From Streptomyces sp. HUAS MG91 (GTDB lineage Bacteria > Actinomycetota > Actinomycetes > Streptomycetales > Streptomycetaceae), in NCBI RefSeq assembly GCF_040529335.1, contig NZ_CP159534.1, forward strand, positions 8,308,001 through 8,372,000: a stretch of 64,000 bases of DNA, in the 5' to 3' direction. The stretch's first letter is position 1. Each line of letters begins with the position of its first letter. This document shows positions 34,614-43,371 of the stretch, one piece after another. The translations under genes and the position numbers were made by a program. The notes under the pieces were generated by a model. It saw only the letters and a program-made list of their open reading frames with translations, searched no databases and was not told the DNA's origin.

Positions 34614-36281
34614 GTGTCGCACCACACCTCGCCGTCGGCCACCGCGCCGCCGCCCGCCGGCTCCGGCGTCACCTCCTCCGGCGCCGGTCACCCGAGGGTC
34701 ACCGAACCCGTCGTGTTCATCGTCCTCGCCGTGCTCTCCGTCGTGGGAGCCGTCATCGGCGCGGACCTCGTCGCCAAGCTGGGCATCTCCGCCAACACCT
34801 CGGTCGTCGGCGCCCTGATCGCCATGCTCATCGGCCGCATCCCGCTCGCAGGGCTGCGCTCGATGCGTTCGGTGCACCGGCAGAACCTCGCCCAGAGCGC
34901 CATCTCGGCCGCCACCTTCGCCTCCGCCAACGCGCTGCTCACCTCGATCGCGGTGCCGTACGTCTTCGGGCGCAAGGACCTGGTGTGGCCGATGCTCATC
35001 GGCTCCTTCGCGGGCCTGCTCATCGACACCTGGGTGCTGTACCGCTCCTTCGGCTCCCGGCTGCTGCCCGCCGACGCGGCCTGGCCCCCCGGACAGGCGG
35101 CGGCGGAGACCATCAAGGCCGGCGACAAGGGCGGCAAGCGGGCCCTCGTCCTCGGCGCGGGCACCCTCGTCGGCCTCGGCGGCACCCTCTTCAGCCTGCC
35201 GCTGTCCGCCGCCGGCGTCGCCTTCCTCGGCAACGTCTGGGCGCTGCTGATGTTCGGCGTGGGCCTCGGCCTGCGCGAGTTCAGCCCCGACCTGTTCCAC
35301 ACCGACCTCGGCGCCGGGTACGTGCCGCACGGCGTGATGGTCGGCGCGGGCGTCGTCGCCCTCGGCCAGGCCGTCTTCATGCTGGTCCGGCGACGCCCGG
35401 CCCGGCAGGAGCAGTCCCACGCCGGTCCCGCCCCGGCAGAGCGGGACGAGACGACCGCGTACACGGTCGACGAGAAGGAACTGCGCCGCTCCCTCCTGCG
35501 CGGCTACGCCCTCTTCGTCGCAGGAGCGGTCCTGCTCGCCGTCCTCGGCGGCCTGATCGGCGACATGAGCCCGCTGGGCCTGATCGGCTGGGTGCTGTTC
35601 GCCGCGTTCGCCGCCCTCGTGCACGAGCTGATCGTCGGCCTCGCCGCGATGCAGTCCGGCTGGTTCCCCTCCTTCGCCGTCACCCTGATCTTCCTGGTCC
35701 TCGGCCTGCTCATCGGCATTCCGTCGGTGCCGCTCGCACTGCTCGTCGGCTACGTGTCCGCCACCGGGCCCGCCTTCGCCGACATGGGCTACGACCTCAA
35801 GGCCGGGTGGCTGCTGCGCCGCGACCACCGGCCCTGGGACCCGTACGAGCGTGAGGGCCGCCGTGAGCAGTTCCGCGCCGCCCTCATCGGCTTCGCCGCC
35901 GCGCTCGCCGTCGTCGCCGTGCTCTGGCAGTCGTACTTCAAGCAGGGCCTCATCCCGCCCGTCGCCAAGGTCTACGCCGACACCGTCAAGAACGGCCTGG
36001 GCGAGCCCGGCGTGCTGCGCACCCTGCTGCTGTGGGCCATTCCCGGCGCCCTGATCCAGCTGATCGGCGGCACCAAGCGGCAGATGGGCGTCATGCTCGC
36101 CACCGGCCTGCTGATCCTCACCCCGAACGCCTGCTGGATGGTCCTCGGCGCGCTCGCCGTGCGCGTCGGCTACCGCAAGTGGCGCGGCCCGCGCGCCGAC
36201 GAGGAGCTGAACCTGGTCGGCGCCGGCCTCATCGCGGGCAGCTCCCTGGGCGACTCCGCCCAGATCGTCAAGGCGAGCTGA
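34614..36281 (+). CDS. OPT-family oligopeptide transporter
   Basis: A 555-residue integral membrane protein with about 14 hydrophobic helices (from EPVVFIVLAVLSVVGAVIGADLV to NACWMVLGALAVRVGY). Signature-like segments of bacterial OPT proteins are visible, for example ISANTSVVGALIAMLIGRIP and a central GLREFSPDLFHTDLGAGYVPHGVMVGAG. OPT proteins import peptides or metal chelates by proton symport. GTG at 34614 has AAGGGG upstream. The downstream aminopeptidases make peptides the likelier cargo. Confidence 0.9.
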   Translation: MSHHTSPSATAPPPAGSGVTSSGAGHPRVTEPVVFIVLAVLSVVGAVIGADLVAKLGISANTSVVGALIAMLIGRIPLAGLRSMRSVHRQNLAQSAISAATFASANALLTSIAVPYVFGRKDLVWPMLIGSFAGLLIDTWVLYRSFGSRLLPADAAWPPGQAAAETIKAGDKGGKRALVLGAGTLVGLGGTLFSLPLSAAGVAFLGNVWALLMFGVGLGLREFSPDLFHTDLGAGYVPHGVMVGAGVVALGQAVFMLVRRRPARQEQSHAGPAPAERDETTAYTVDEKELRRSLLRGYALFVAGAVLLAVLGGLIGDMSPLGLIGWVLFAAFAALVHELIVGLAAMQSGWFPSFAVTLIFLVLGLLIGIPSVPLALLVGYVSATGPAFADMGYDLKAGWLLRRDHRPWDPYEREGRREQFRAALIGFAAALAVVAVLWQSYFKQGLIPPVAKVYADTVKNGLGEPGVLRTLLLWAIPGALIQLIGGTKRQMGVMLATGLLILTPNACWMVLGALAVRVGYRKWRGPRADEELNLVGAGLIAGSSLGDSAQIVKAS

Positions 36282-36337
36282 CCCCGCCCCCCGAACCACC
36301 TTCTCCCACACGCACCACCTCAAGGAGACAGATTCCC

Positions 36338-37405
36338 ATGGAGATGTTCAGCCGGCTCGAGCCCCGTGCCGAGTACCTGAGCTTCGAACTCGCCCTCGCC
36401 GCCCGCAAGCTCGTCGAGCAGGTCATGCTCGTCAAGCCCGGCGAGCACGTCGTCCTCACCGGCGACACCAGCAGCGACCGCCGCGTCGTCGACGCCACCG
36501 CGCAGGCCGTCGCGGCCGCCGGGGCGCACCCCGTCGTCGTCTGGTCCGAGACCATGCCCAGCTCGTCGATGGAGCCCCCGCGTCCCGTCGCCGGCGCCAT
36601 CGCGGACGCCGACGTGTGGATCGAGTTCGCCGTCTCCTACGTCATGCACTCCGACGCGTTCCGCCGCGCCATGGCCAACGGCTGCCGCTACACCAACCTG
36701 ACCGCCATGGACGTGCACATGCTCGTCGCGACCGTCGGCCGCCCCGACTTCGACGGCGTCATCCGGCTCGGCAAGGCACTGGTCCACCTCCTGGAGCAGG
36801 CCGACGAGGTGCGCATCACCTCCGCCAACGGCACCGACATCACCGGCCGCAACGGCGACCGCCCCATCAACCTGCGCGGCAAGCCCGCCGAGAAGCCCGG
36901 CGAGACCGTGATGCTCTCCGGCCAGATCTCCTGGAACCCCCTGGAGGAGACCCAGGACGGCGTCCTCGTCTTCGACGGCGCCCTGTGGCCGCCGGACCAG
37001 CTCGGCCTGCTGCGCTCCCCGGTCCGCTGCACCGTCGAGAAGGGCGTCGTCACCAAGATCGACGGCGAGGGCCAGGACGCGGAGATCTTCCGCCGCTGGA
37101 TGGAGTCCTGGGACGACCCGAACATGTACCGCGTCGCCCACTGGTCGCTCGGCTTCAACCCGGGCGTGCCCGCGCCCACCGGCCGCATCGTCGAGGACGA
37201 GCGCGTCTTCGGCTGCGTCGAGCTGGGCATCGGCACCAAGGGCGCCTGGATCGGCGGCGAGCCGTGGGTGTCCGCCGCGCACACCGACGGCTCGATCCTC
37301 GGCCCGTCGATCTACCTCGACGGCGAGTGCATCGAGAAGGACGGCGTGTACGTGCACCCCGACCTCGTGAAGATCTGCCGCGAGCTGGGCGTCGCCGGCT
37401 ACTGA
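36338..37405 (+). CDS. M29-type (thermophilic) aminopeptidase-like protein
   Basis: A 355-residue cytosolic protein resembling leucyl aminopeptidase AmpS/T family members. It shows SFELALAARKLVEQVMLVKPGEHV at the start, an IRITSANGTDITG-like strand, and C-terminal GCVELGIGTKGAWIGGEPWVSAAHTDGSILGPSIYLDG with the His/Asp metal ligands. The family removes N-terminal residues using two metal ions. It lies between the OPT transporter and a proline-iminopeptidase-like gene. AAGGAGA precedes the ATG. Confidence 0.85.
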   Translation: MEMFSRLEPRAEYLSFELALAARKLVEQVMLVKPGEHVVLTGDTSSDRRVVDATAQAVAAAGAHPVVVWSETMPSSSMEPPRPVAGAIADADVWIEFAVSYVMHSDAFRRAMANGCRYTNLTAMDVHMLVATVGRPDFDGVIRLGKALVHLLEQADEVRITSANGTDITGRNGDRPINLRGKPAEKPGETVMLSGQISWNPLEETQDGVLVFDGALWPPDQLGLLRSPVRCTVEKGVVTKIDGEGQDAEIFRRWMESWDDPNMYRVAHWSLGFNPGVPAPTGRIVEDERVFGCVELGIGTKGAWIGGEPWVSAAHTDGSILGPSIYLDGECIEKDGVYVHPDLVKICRELGVAGY

Positions 37406-37457
37406 CCGCCGGCACCCCCGCCCCACCCCGACCGACCGCCCGCCCAAGGAGCCGGAC

Positions 37458-38738
37458 TTGACCGACGACCAGATCACGTACCGCCACAGCGGCCTCGTCT
37501 GCACCGACCACACCCTCGACGTACCGCTCGACCACGCCCGCCCCGACGGGCCGAGCATCTCCGTCTTCGCCCGCGAAGTCGTCGCCGAGGGCATGGAGGG
37601 TCGCGATCTGCCGCGGCTGCTCTGGCTCCAGGGCGGTCCCGGCGGGCGCGCGGAACGCCCCAACGCGGCGGGCGCCTGGCTGCGCCGCGCCCTCCAGGAC
37701 TTCCGCGTCGTCCTCCTCGACCAGCGCGGCACCGGCCGTTCCGCGCCGGCCGACCGCACCACGCTCGCCGCACGTTCCGACGCGGCGACGTATCTCACCC
37801 ACTTCCGGGCGGACTCCATCGTCCGCGACGCGGAACGGGTGCGCCGACGGCTCCAGGGCGATCGCCCCTGGACGGTCCTCGGCCAGAGCTTCGGCGGTTT
37901 CGCGACGCTCACCTATCTCAGCCTCGCTCCGGAGGGACTTGCCCGGGCCCTGATCACGGGCGGCCTGCCCACCCTCACCGCCCACGCCGACGACGTCTAC
38001 CGCGCCGCGTACCGGCGCACCGGCACGGCCAACTCCCGCTACTTCGACCGGTATCCGGCCGACCGGGCACTGGCCGAGCGGGTCGCCGCGCACCTCGCCG
38101 ACCACGACGTCCGGATGCCGTCCGGCGAGCGCCTGTCGGTACGCCGGTTCCAGACGCTGGGCATCACCTTCGGCACCTCGTCGGGCTTCGACACCCTGCA
38201 CTACCTCCTGGAGTGCGCGTTCGTGCCGGGGCCGCACGGGCCCGCGCTCTCCGACCCGTTCCTGCGCGGCGTCGACGCGGTGGTCTCCCTGGCGTCGCGC
38301 CCCCTGTACGCGGTCCTGCACGAGGCGATCTACGCCCAGGGCGGCCGGGCCACGGCGTGGTCGGCGCACCGGATCCGGGACGAGTTCCCCGAGTTCGACG
38401 CGGCCGGCGGCGGTCCGCTGCACTTCACCGGCGAGATGATGTACCCCTGGATGTTCGACGAGGATCCGGCGCTCGCCCCGCTGAAGGCGACGGCGGACGC
38501 CCTCGCCCACCGCACGGACTGGCCCGCCCTCTACGACCTGGACCGTCTGTCGTCCAACACGGTCCCGGCCGCCGCGGCGGTCTACCTCCAGGACATGTTC
38601 GTCGACCACGACCAGTCCCTGGAGACGGCGTCCCGTATCCGCGGCCTGCGCCCCTGGGTCTCGGACACCCATCTCCACGACGGCGTGAAGGCCGACGCGG
38701 GCGTCCTCGACCACCTGCTCACGCTCACCGCGCCGTGA
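37458..38738 (+). CDS. Proline iminopeptidase-like alpha/beta hydrolase (S33)
   Basis: A 426-residue hydrolase of peptidase family S33. The oxyanion region is WLQGGPGGRAER, LDQRGTGRS follows, and the nucleophile is Ser in GQSFGGFATL (about residue 141). The catalytic His is near DTHLHDGVKAD. It probably cleaves N-terminal Pro from short peptides in the cytosol. The start is TTG at 37458, the only start with a good AAGGAG site 6 bases upstream. It is the last gene of the peptide-use unit. Confidence 0.9.
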   Translation: MTDDQITYRHSGLVCTDHTLDVPLDHARPDGPSISVFAREVVAEGMEGRDLPRLLWLQGGPGGRAERPNAAGAWLRRALQDFRVVLLDQRGTGRSAPADRTTLAARSDAATYLTHFRADSIVRDAERVRRRLQGDRPWTVLGQSFGGFATLTYLSLAPEGLARALITGGLPTLTAHADDVYRAAYRRTGTANSRYFDRYPADRALAERVAAHLADHDVRMPSGERLSVRRFQTLGITFGTSSGFDTLHYLLECAFVPGPHGPALSDPFLRGVDAVVSLASRPLYAVLHEAIYAQGGRATAWSAHRIRDEFPEFDAAGGGPLHFTGEMMYPWMFDEDPALAPLKATADALAHRTDWPALYDLDRLSSNTVPAAAAVYLQDMFVDHDQSLETASRIRGLRPWVSDTHLHDGVKADAGVLDHLLTLTAP

Positions 38739-38808
38739 CGAAGGCGCGCGGGCGCCGCGTGCGCGGAACCCGCGCGTAGAGAGTGAACCTCGGGGCATCT
38801 GGAAGCCC

Positions 38809-39480
38809 ATGGAACGCGAGCCGAGGCTACGACGGCACACATGGGGTTGGAAGTTGGCGCGCGCCTTTGTCATGGCGCTGGGATTCGTCTGCATGGTGGC
38901 ATTCGCCGTGGCGTTGGCGAGGGCCACGCTCGTGCCCTCGCCGGCGTCCGTGTCGATGACCCATACGAACCTGCACCCGGGCAGCTCCATCCGGCTGTAC
39001 TTCGATCAGCCGGACTGGCGGGACACCGTGAAACAGGTGGGCGGAAACATCGTGCTGGGAGTGCCGTTCGGCTTCCTGCTGCCGGTGCTCTTCCCGCGCA
39101 CCCGTGGCCTGGTCCGCGTCGTGCTGATGACGGCCCTGGTGATGCTCACCGTCGAGACGGCGCAGGGACTGCTGGTCACCGGGCGGGCGTTCGACATCGA
39201 CGACGTGATCCTCAACTCGGCGGGCGCCTTCCTCGGCTACCTCGTCCTGGGCCGCAGGCTCGGCCGTGCGCTGCACCCCCGCCGTGTGCGCTGGTGGCAC
39301 CCCCGCCGCCCCGAGCCCGTGGTGGCCGAGGAGCGGCCGGCCGGACTCTGGCGGCGCAAGCGGTCCGCCGATTCCGCGTCCGGCGCCGAGAAGCCGGTCG
39401 CGTCCGACACGGACCAGGCCACCACGTCGAAGCGGGCGCGCTGGACCCTGCCCGCGTCACTGCGGGCCAAGCGCCCCTGA
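38809..39480 (+). CDS. VanZ-like membrane protein
   Basis: A 223-residue protein with four predicted helices (about 21-42, 78-97, 103-124 and 137-150). The VanZ pattern is visible in QVGGNIVLGVPFGFLLPVLF and ETAQGLLVTGRAFDIDDVILNSAGAFLGY. The basic, disordered C-terminal tail of about 70 residues is longer than usual. VanZ confers low-level teicoplanin resistance in enterococci, but homologues in Streptomyces are mostly of unknown role and no van genes are nearby. Confidence 0.88.
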   Translation: MEREPRLRRHTWGWKLARAFVMALGFVCMVAFAVALARATLVPSPASVSMTHTNLHPGSSIRLYFDQPDWRDTVKQVGGNIVLGVPFGFLLPVLFPRTRGLVRVVLMTALVMLTVETAQGLLVTGRAFDIDDVILNSAGAFLGYLVLGRRLGRALHPRRVRWWHPRRPEPVVAEERPAGLWRRKRSADSASGAEKPVASDTDQATTSKRARWTLPASLRAKRP

Positions 39481-39653
39481 GCCCGTGAACTCCCCCCTCA
39501 GGGAGAGAAGTTCTTTCGGCCGGTCCAGCGCACTGGACCGGCTCGAACCCGGCGCGCCGATCTCGCGCGAGCGTGAGCCGCCGGACTGCACACCGGAGAG
39601 AACCGCGGGGATCGCCGACAGTTGAGGCGGGCCCGCGGGGGCATGAGGGGGAG

Positions 39654-40049
39654 ATGGAACCCGAGATCACGCGACGTGAAGCGCTGCAGATGAGCCGCGA
39701 CCTCAGTGCCCTTCCCGAGCAGCCAGGACCGACGCCGTACGCGCTGAACGTCGTCTTCGAACTGCGCTCCGCGGAGTCCGCCGAGGCCTTCGACGCCCTC
39801 GTCGCCGAGACGCTCGAAGGCATCGCCGATGAACCGGACACGCTCGTGTACGCCGTCCACACGCCCGAGGGGCAGCCGCTGGTGCGGGTCTTCTACGAGC
39901 TCTACGCCGACGAACGCGCCTTCCTCTCCCACGAGGGCCAGCCGCACGTGCGGCGCATGGTCGAGGAACGCGCGCGGCATCTGGTGGGCGCGCCGCAGGT
40001 CTTGTTCATGCACCAGCACATGGGAAAGCTGCCACGTGGGCCTGTCTGA
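39654..40049 (+). CDS. ABM-domain (antibiotic biosynthesis monooxygenase-like) protein
   Basis: A 131-residue protein with a dimeric alpha/beta barrel (ABM) core: ALNVVFELRSAESAEAFDALVAETLEGIA, DTLVYAVHTPEG and VRVFYELYADERAFLSHEGQPHVRRMVEE. Such domains bind small aromatic substrates or act as heme-degrading or cofactor-free oxygenases. There is no biosynthetic cluster around it, so a housekeeping role is likely. GGGGGA directly precedes the ATG. Confidence 0.85.
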   Translation: MEPEITRREALQMSRDLSALPEQPGPTPYALNVVFELRSAESAEAFDALVAETLEGIADEPDTLVYAVHTPEGQPLVRVFYELYADERAFLSHEGQPHVRRMVEERARHLVGAPQVLFMHQHMGKLPRGPV

Positions 40050-40175
40050 GGAGCGCGGCCCGCGAGTTCCTCGCGGGCCCAGGTGGCCCGAGTGTCGGCC
40101 CTATTGACGCGCGTAGCGGCGCCGGGCACTGTCAGGGATCCTTGATTCTCTGTGGCATTCACCTCGGGAGGCACC

Positions 40176-40910
40176 GTGTTAAGACGCCATCTCCGTACGC
40201 TTCTCACGCTTGTCATGCTCGCGTCGCTTTCGATGCTGGGTGCGGCGGCCACCACGGGTACCGCGCACGCCGACGACTGCTACACCTGGACCCGGACCCT
40301 GAGCCAGGGCGCCAGCGGTGAGGATGTGCGGCAGTTGCAGATCCGGGTCGCCGGATACCCCGGATACGGTGCCGTCCTCGCGGTCGACGGGGAGTTCGGT
40401 CCGGGCACCAAGGCCGCCGTCACCCGTTTCCAGCAGGCCTACGGTTTGTCGGCGGACGGCATCGCGGGAGCGCAGACCTTCAGCAAGCTCTACGCCCTCC
40501 AGGACGGCGACTGCACCCCGGCGCACTTCACCTACGCCGAGATGAACCGGTGCAACGCGGACTGGTCCGGCGGCGCGGTATCGGCGGCAGCCGCGAAGGC
40601 GAACGCGCTGCAGGCGATGTGGAAGCTGGAGGCACTGCGGCACGCGCTGGGCGACCGCGCACTGACCACCAGCAGCGGCTTCCGCTCGCACGCCTGCAAC
40701 AACGCGGTCGGCGGCGCGGCCAACAGCAACCATCTCTACGGGCGCGGCATCGACCTCGTCGTCACCCCCTCGTACTGCGAGATCGTCAAGCAGGCCCGCA
40801 ACCACGGCTTCAACGAGATCCTCGGCCCGGGCTACCCCGGCCACAGCACACACGCCCACCTCGGCAGCCAGAGCTCGCGCTACTGGTCCGCGTCGTCCTG
40901 CGGCATCTGA
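40176..40910 (+). CDS. Secreted zinc D-Ala-D-Ala carboxypeptidase (M15A), TTA second codon
   Basis: A 244-residue exported enzyme closely resembling the Streptomyces albus G Zn DD-peptidase. It has a signal peptide (about 1-32), a peptidoglycan-binding domain (GASGEDVRQLQIRVAGYPGY onwards) and an M15A catalytic domain with zinc ligands H186, D193 and H228 and the active-site H226. It removes the terminal D-Ala of peptidoglycan stems. The GTG at 40176 is fixed by GGGAGG 6 bases upstream, and the second codon is TTA, read only by the bldA tRNA in Streptomyces. A TTGACG/CACTGT promoter candidate lies at 40104-40132. Confidence 0.94.
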   Translation: MLRRHLRTLLTLVMLASLSMLGAAATTGTAHADDCYTWTRTLSQGASGEDVRQLQIRVAGYPGYGAVLAVDGEFGPGTKAAVTRFQQAYGLSADGIAGAQTFSKLYALQDGDCTPAHFTYAEMNRCNADWSGGAVSAAAAKANALQAMWKLEALRHALGDRALTTSSGFRSHACNNAVGGAANSNHLYGRGIDLVVTPSYCEIVKQARNHGFNEILGPGYPGHSTHAHLGSQSSRYWSASSCGI

Positions 40911-40938
40911 CGGCGTGCCCGCCTGAAGGCGCCCTCCG

Positions 40939-40968
40939 TGCGGGTTCCCGCCGGCACGGGAACCCGCA
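40939..40968 (+). terminator. Terminator of the DD-carboxypeptidase gene
   Basis: Arms TGCGGGTTCCCG and CGGGAACCCGCA around CCGGCA, 29 bases after the stop. Confidence 0.85.
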
Positions 40969-40987
40969 GGGAACCGGGTGCCCCGAC

Positions 40988-41044
40988 GGCCGAGCCTCCC
41001 CTGTTGTGGACCGGCAAGCCGGTCATGACAGAGGAGGCTCGGCC
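40988..41044. repeat. Two-storey palindrome of 57 bp
   Basis: Outer arms GGCCGAGCCTCC (40988-40999) and GGAGGCTCGGCC (41033-41044) extend through one mismatch into CTGT/ACAG. An inner palindrome GACCGGCAAGCCGGTC (41009-41024) forms the tip. It is too large and too regular for a simple terminator, directly follows one, and is in non-coding DNA. Confidence 0.75.
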
Positions 41045-41059
41045 CGTTCCGCCCGCCCC

Positions 41060-41250
41060 AGGGTCTGTCCGGCGGATCTTGTCGTGGGCGCGGGGCACGT
41101 CACGCCCGACCGCGGCCTCGTCGCCGGTTGCCGACGCTCCGCGTCGACGCCCGCCCTCCTCCGCCGTCCACCCGCACGCACCGGACCCCGCTCTCCGGCA
41201 CGGAACGGCGCGGACCGATCCGACGCGCCCTGATCCGCCGGAAAGGCTCT
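41060..41250. mobile_element. MITE-like or degraded IS remnant
   Basis: Imperfect terminal repeats: AGGGTCTGTCCGGCGGATCTTG (22 bases from 41060, given here as key region GTCTGTCCGGCGGATC) and CCTGATCCGCCGGAAAGGCT ending near 41250, 16 of 22 positions complementary. The 190-bp interior has no credible gene. The right end overlaps the last base pairs of the secreted-protein gene. It may be a small non-autonomous element. Confidence 0.4.
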
Positions 41251-41659
41251 AACGGATGGTGACCTGAACGGTGTTGGAGACGGCCCCGCCGCCCGCGATC
41301 CGGATCTTGTTGAGGCCCTTGATGCCCAGCTTCACCCGCAGGTTGTAGGTGTGGCTGCGGGTGGTGTTCATGTGGATCGGGAGGCTGACCCACCCCTTCT
41401 TCTGCAACTGCTGCAGGGTGACGCGGGTGCCGGCGGCCATGCGCGTGGAGGAGCCGTAGACACGGAACTCCTGCCAGGCCTTGGCGGACTTCACCGTCGC
41501 CTTGGCCGACAGCGTCGGCTTCGGAGCCTGCTGCGGGGCCGAGGCCACGACGGCGTGGGGAGTGGTGGCGCCGGCGGCGACCGGAGCCGCGGCCAGTGGC
41601 GCGGCGCAGATCAGGAGGCCGGTGCCCACGGACGCGACGCGACGGGAGACAGGGTGCAC
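41249..41659 (-). CDS. Small secreted protein
   Basis: A 136-residue exported protein. The signal peptide (HPVSRRVASVGTGLLICAAP to AAGA, about 1-35) is followed by a beta-rich domain with regular strands (SAKATVKSAKAWQEFRVYGS, TRVTLQQLQKKGWVSLPIHM, TYNLRVKLGIKGLNKIRIAG). It resembles an Ig-like fold, and no Cys occur in the mature part. GTG at 41659 has AAAGG upstream. The stop codon lies in the end of the MITE-like repeat. Function is unknown. Confidence 0.8.
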   Translation of the reverse strand: MHPVSRRVASVGTGLLICAAPLAAAPVAAGATTPHAVVASAPQQAPKPTLSAKATVKSAKAWQEFRVYGSSTRMAAGTRVTLQQLQKKGWVSLPIHMNTTRSHTYNLRVKLGIKGLNKIRIAGGGAVSNTVQVTIR

Positions 41660-41831
41660 GGAGAGCCTTTCGACAGTGAACCGAACCGGAGGATCAAACC
41701 AGCGCAATATATGACAAAAGGCGTCTGGTGCTGAGGGGACATGCGGAGCGGCGGTGTGTCGACTTCGCGGCGCACGGTCCCGCCGTCCGCCGCTCCCTCG
41801 CACAGGCGGCACGGCGCTGTATACCTGGGGC

Positions 41832-43298
41832 ATGTCGAATGTCCGGCTGGCCTCGTCGCAGGGCAAATGGATCCTGCTCACCACCGTGCTCGGATCCAGC
41901 ATGGCCATGCTGGACTCCACCGTCGTCAACGTCGCGCTGCCCCGCATCGGCGAGGACCTGGGCGCCGAACTCGCGGGCCTGCAATGGACGGTCAACGCCT
42001 ACATGCTGACCCTGGCCGGGCTGATCCTGCTCGGCGGATCCCTCGGCGACTCCTACGGCCGGCGGCGGATCTTCGTGATCGGAGTCGTGTGGTTCGCGTC
42101 GGCGTCGCTGATGTGCGGGCTCGCGCCGAACGCCGAAGTGCTGATCGCCGCGCGCGCCCTGCAAGGAGTCGGCGGCGCACTGCTGGGGCCCGGCTCGCTC
42201 GCGCTGATCCAGGCGTCGTTCCACCCGGACGACCGCAGCCGGGCGGTCGGCGTGTGGTCGGGGTTCGGCGGCATCGGCTCGGCCGTCGGACCGTTCCTGG
42301 GCGGCTATCTGGTCGGCGGCCCGGGCTGGCGCTGGGTCTTCTTCCTGAACATCCCGCTCGCCCTGCTGTGCGTCCCGGTCGCCCTGTGCCACGTACCCGA
42401 GTCGTCGGACGGACGGCGCCACGAACGATTCGACGTGCTGGGGGCGGCCCTCGGAGCCGTCGCGCTCGCCCTGATCACCTACGCGCTCATCGAGGCCCGC
42501 GGCGGATCCTGGGCGGTGGCGCTCTGCGCGGTGGCAGGGGTGCTCGCCGCCGTCGCCTTCGTCTACGTGGAGCGGCACCGGGCCGATCCGATGCTGCCGC
42601 CGGACATCTTCGCCTCACGCCAGTTCACGGCCGTCAACCTGGTCACGCTGTGCGTGTACGCCGCGTTCGGCGGCTTCTTCTTCCTCACCGCGCTGCAATT
42701 GCAGGTGGTGGCGGGCTACTCGCCGCTGGCCGCCGGAAGCGCGCTGCTGCCGACGACGGCCCTCATGCTGCTGTTCTCGGCCCGCTCCGGTGCCCTGGCC
42801 GACCGGATCGGCCCGCGCATCCCGCTGACCGTGGGGCCGCTGCTGTGCGCGGCGGCGATGCTGCTGATGCTCCGGGTGGGGCAGCACGCCGACTACCTCA
42901 CGGACGTGCTGCCCGCCGTACTGGTGATGGGCACCGGCATGGTCGTCCTGGTCGCGCCCCTGACGTCCACGGTGCTCGGCTCCGTCGACGCCTCCCGGGC
43001 GGGCCTGGCCAGCGGCATCAACAACGCGGCGGCGCGCGTGGCGGGTCTCGTCGCCGTCGCCGCGCTTCCGTTGCTGACCGGGATGGGCGCGGAGGCGTAT
43101 CGGTCGGCGGACGCCTTCGGTTCGTCGTTCCGGCGGGCCATGCCGATCTGCGCGGCGGTCCTGGTCGTCGGCTCGGCGCTGGCGTTCACCCTCGTACGCC
43201 GTCCCGCACCGGGCTGCGCCCGTCCGGAATGCCGGACCCACGGGGCCGTCACGGCGCCGCCCCTGGAGGGGAAACGGGTGCGCAAGCGCGCCGCTTGA
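41832..43298 (+). CDS. MFS exporter, DHA2 (14-helix) family
   Basis: A 488-residue drug/proton antiporter. Motif A appears as GGSLGDSYGRRRIF, motif C as GFGGIGSAVGPFLGGYL, and the first helix carries SSMAMLDSTVVNVALP (motif D1), all typical of EmrB/QacA-type exporters. About 14 membrane helices are seen, with a short basic tail. It probably exports hydrophobic compounds. No adjacent regulator gene is present, and the divergent neighbour is a small secreted protein. Confidence 0.94.
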   Translation: MSNVRLASSQGKWILLTTVLGSSMAMLDSTVVNVALPRIGEDLGAELAGLQWTVNAYMLTLAGLILLGGSLGDSYGRRRIFVIGVVWFASASLMCGLAPNAEVLIAARALQGVGGALLGPGSLALIQASFHPDDRSRAVGVWSGFGGIGSAVGPFLGGYLVGGPGWRWVFFLNIPLALLCVPVALCHVPESSDGRRHERFDVLGAALGAVALALITYALIEARGGSWAVALCAVAGVLAAVAFVYVERHRADPMLPPDIFASRQFTAVNLVTLCVYAAFGGFFFLTALQLQVVAGYSPLAAGSALLPTTALMLLFSARSGALADRIGPRIPLTVGPLLCAAAMLLMLRVGQHADYLTDVLPAVLVMGTGMVVLVAPLTSTVLGSVDASRAGLASGINNAAARVAGLVAVAALPLLTGMGAEAYRSADAFGSSFRRAMPICAAVLVVGSALAFTLVRRPAPGCARPECRTHGAVTAPPLEGKRVRKRAA

Positions 43299-43371
43299 GC
43301 CGGATGCCGCCCCTGTGCGGGGACCGCGTCCGTCGTACGTACGCGGCCACCGGGACCGGCCGAAGGGGCTG

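Noticed and set aside
38809..39480. Glycopeptide-resistance function of the VanZ-like protein
   Set aside because: No vanH, vanA, vanX or vanRS genes occur nearby and VanZ-like proteins are widespread without such a role.
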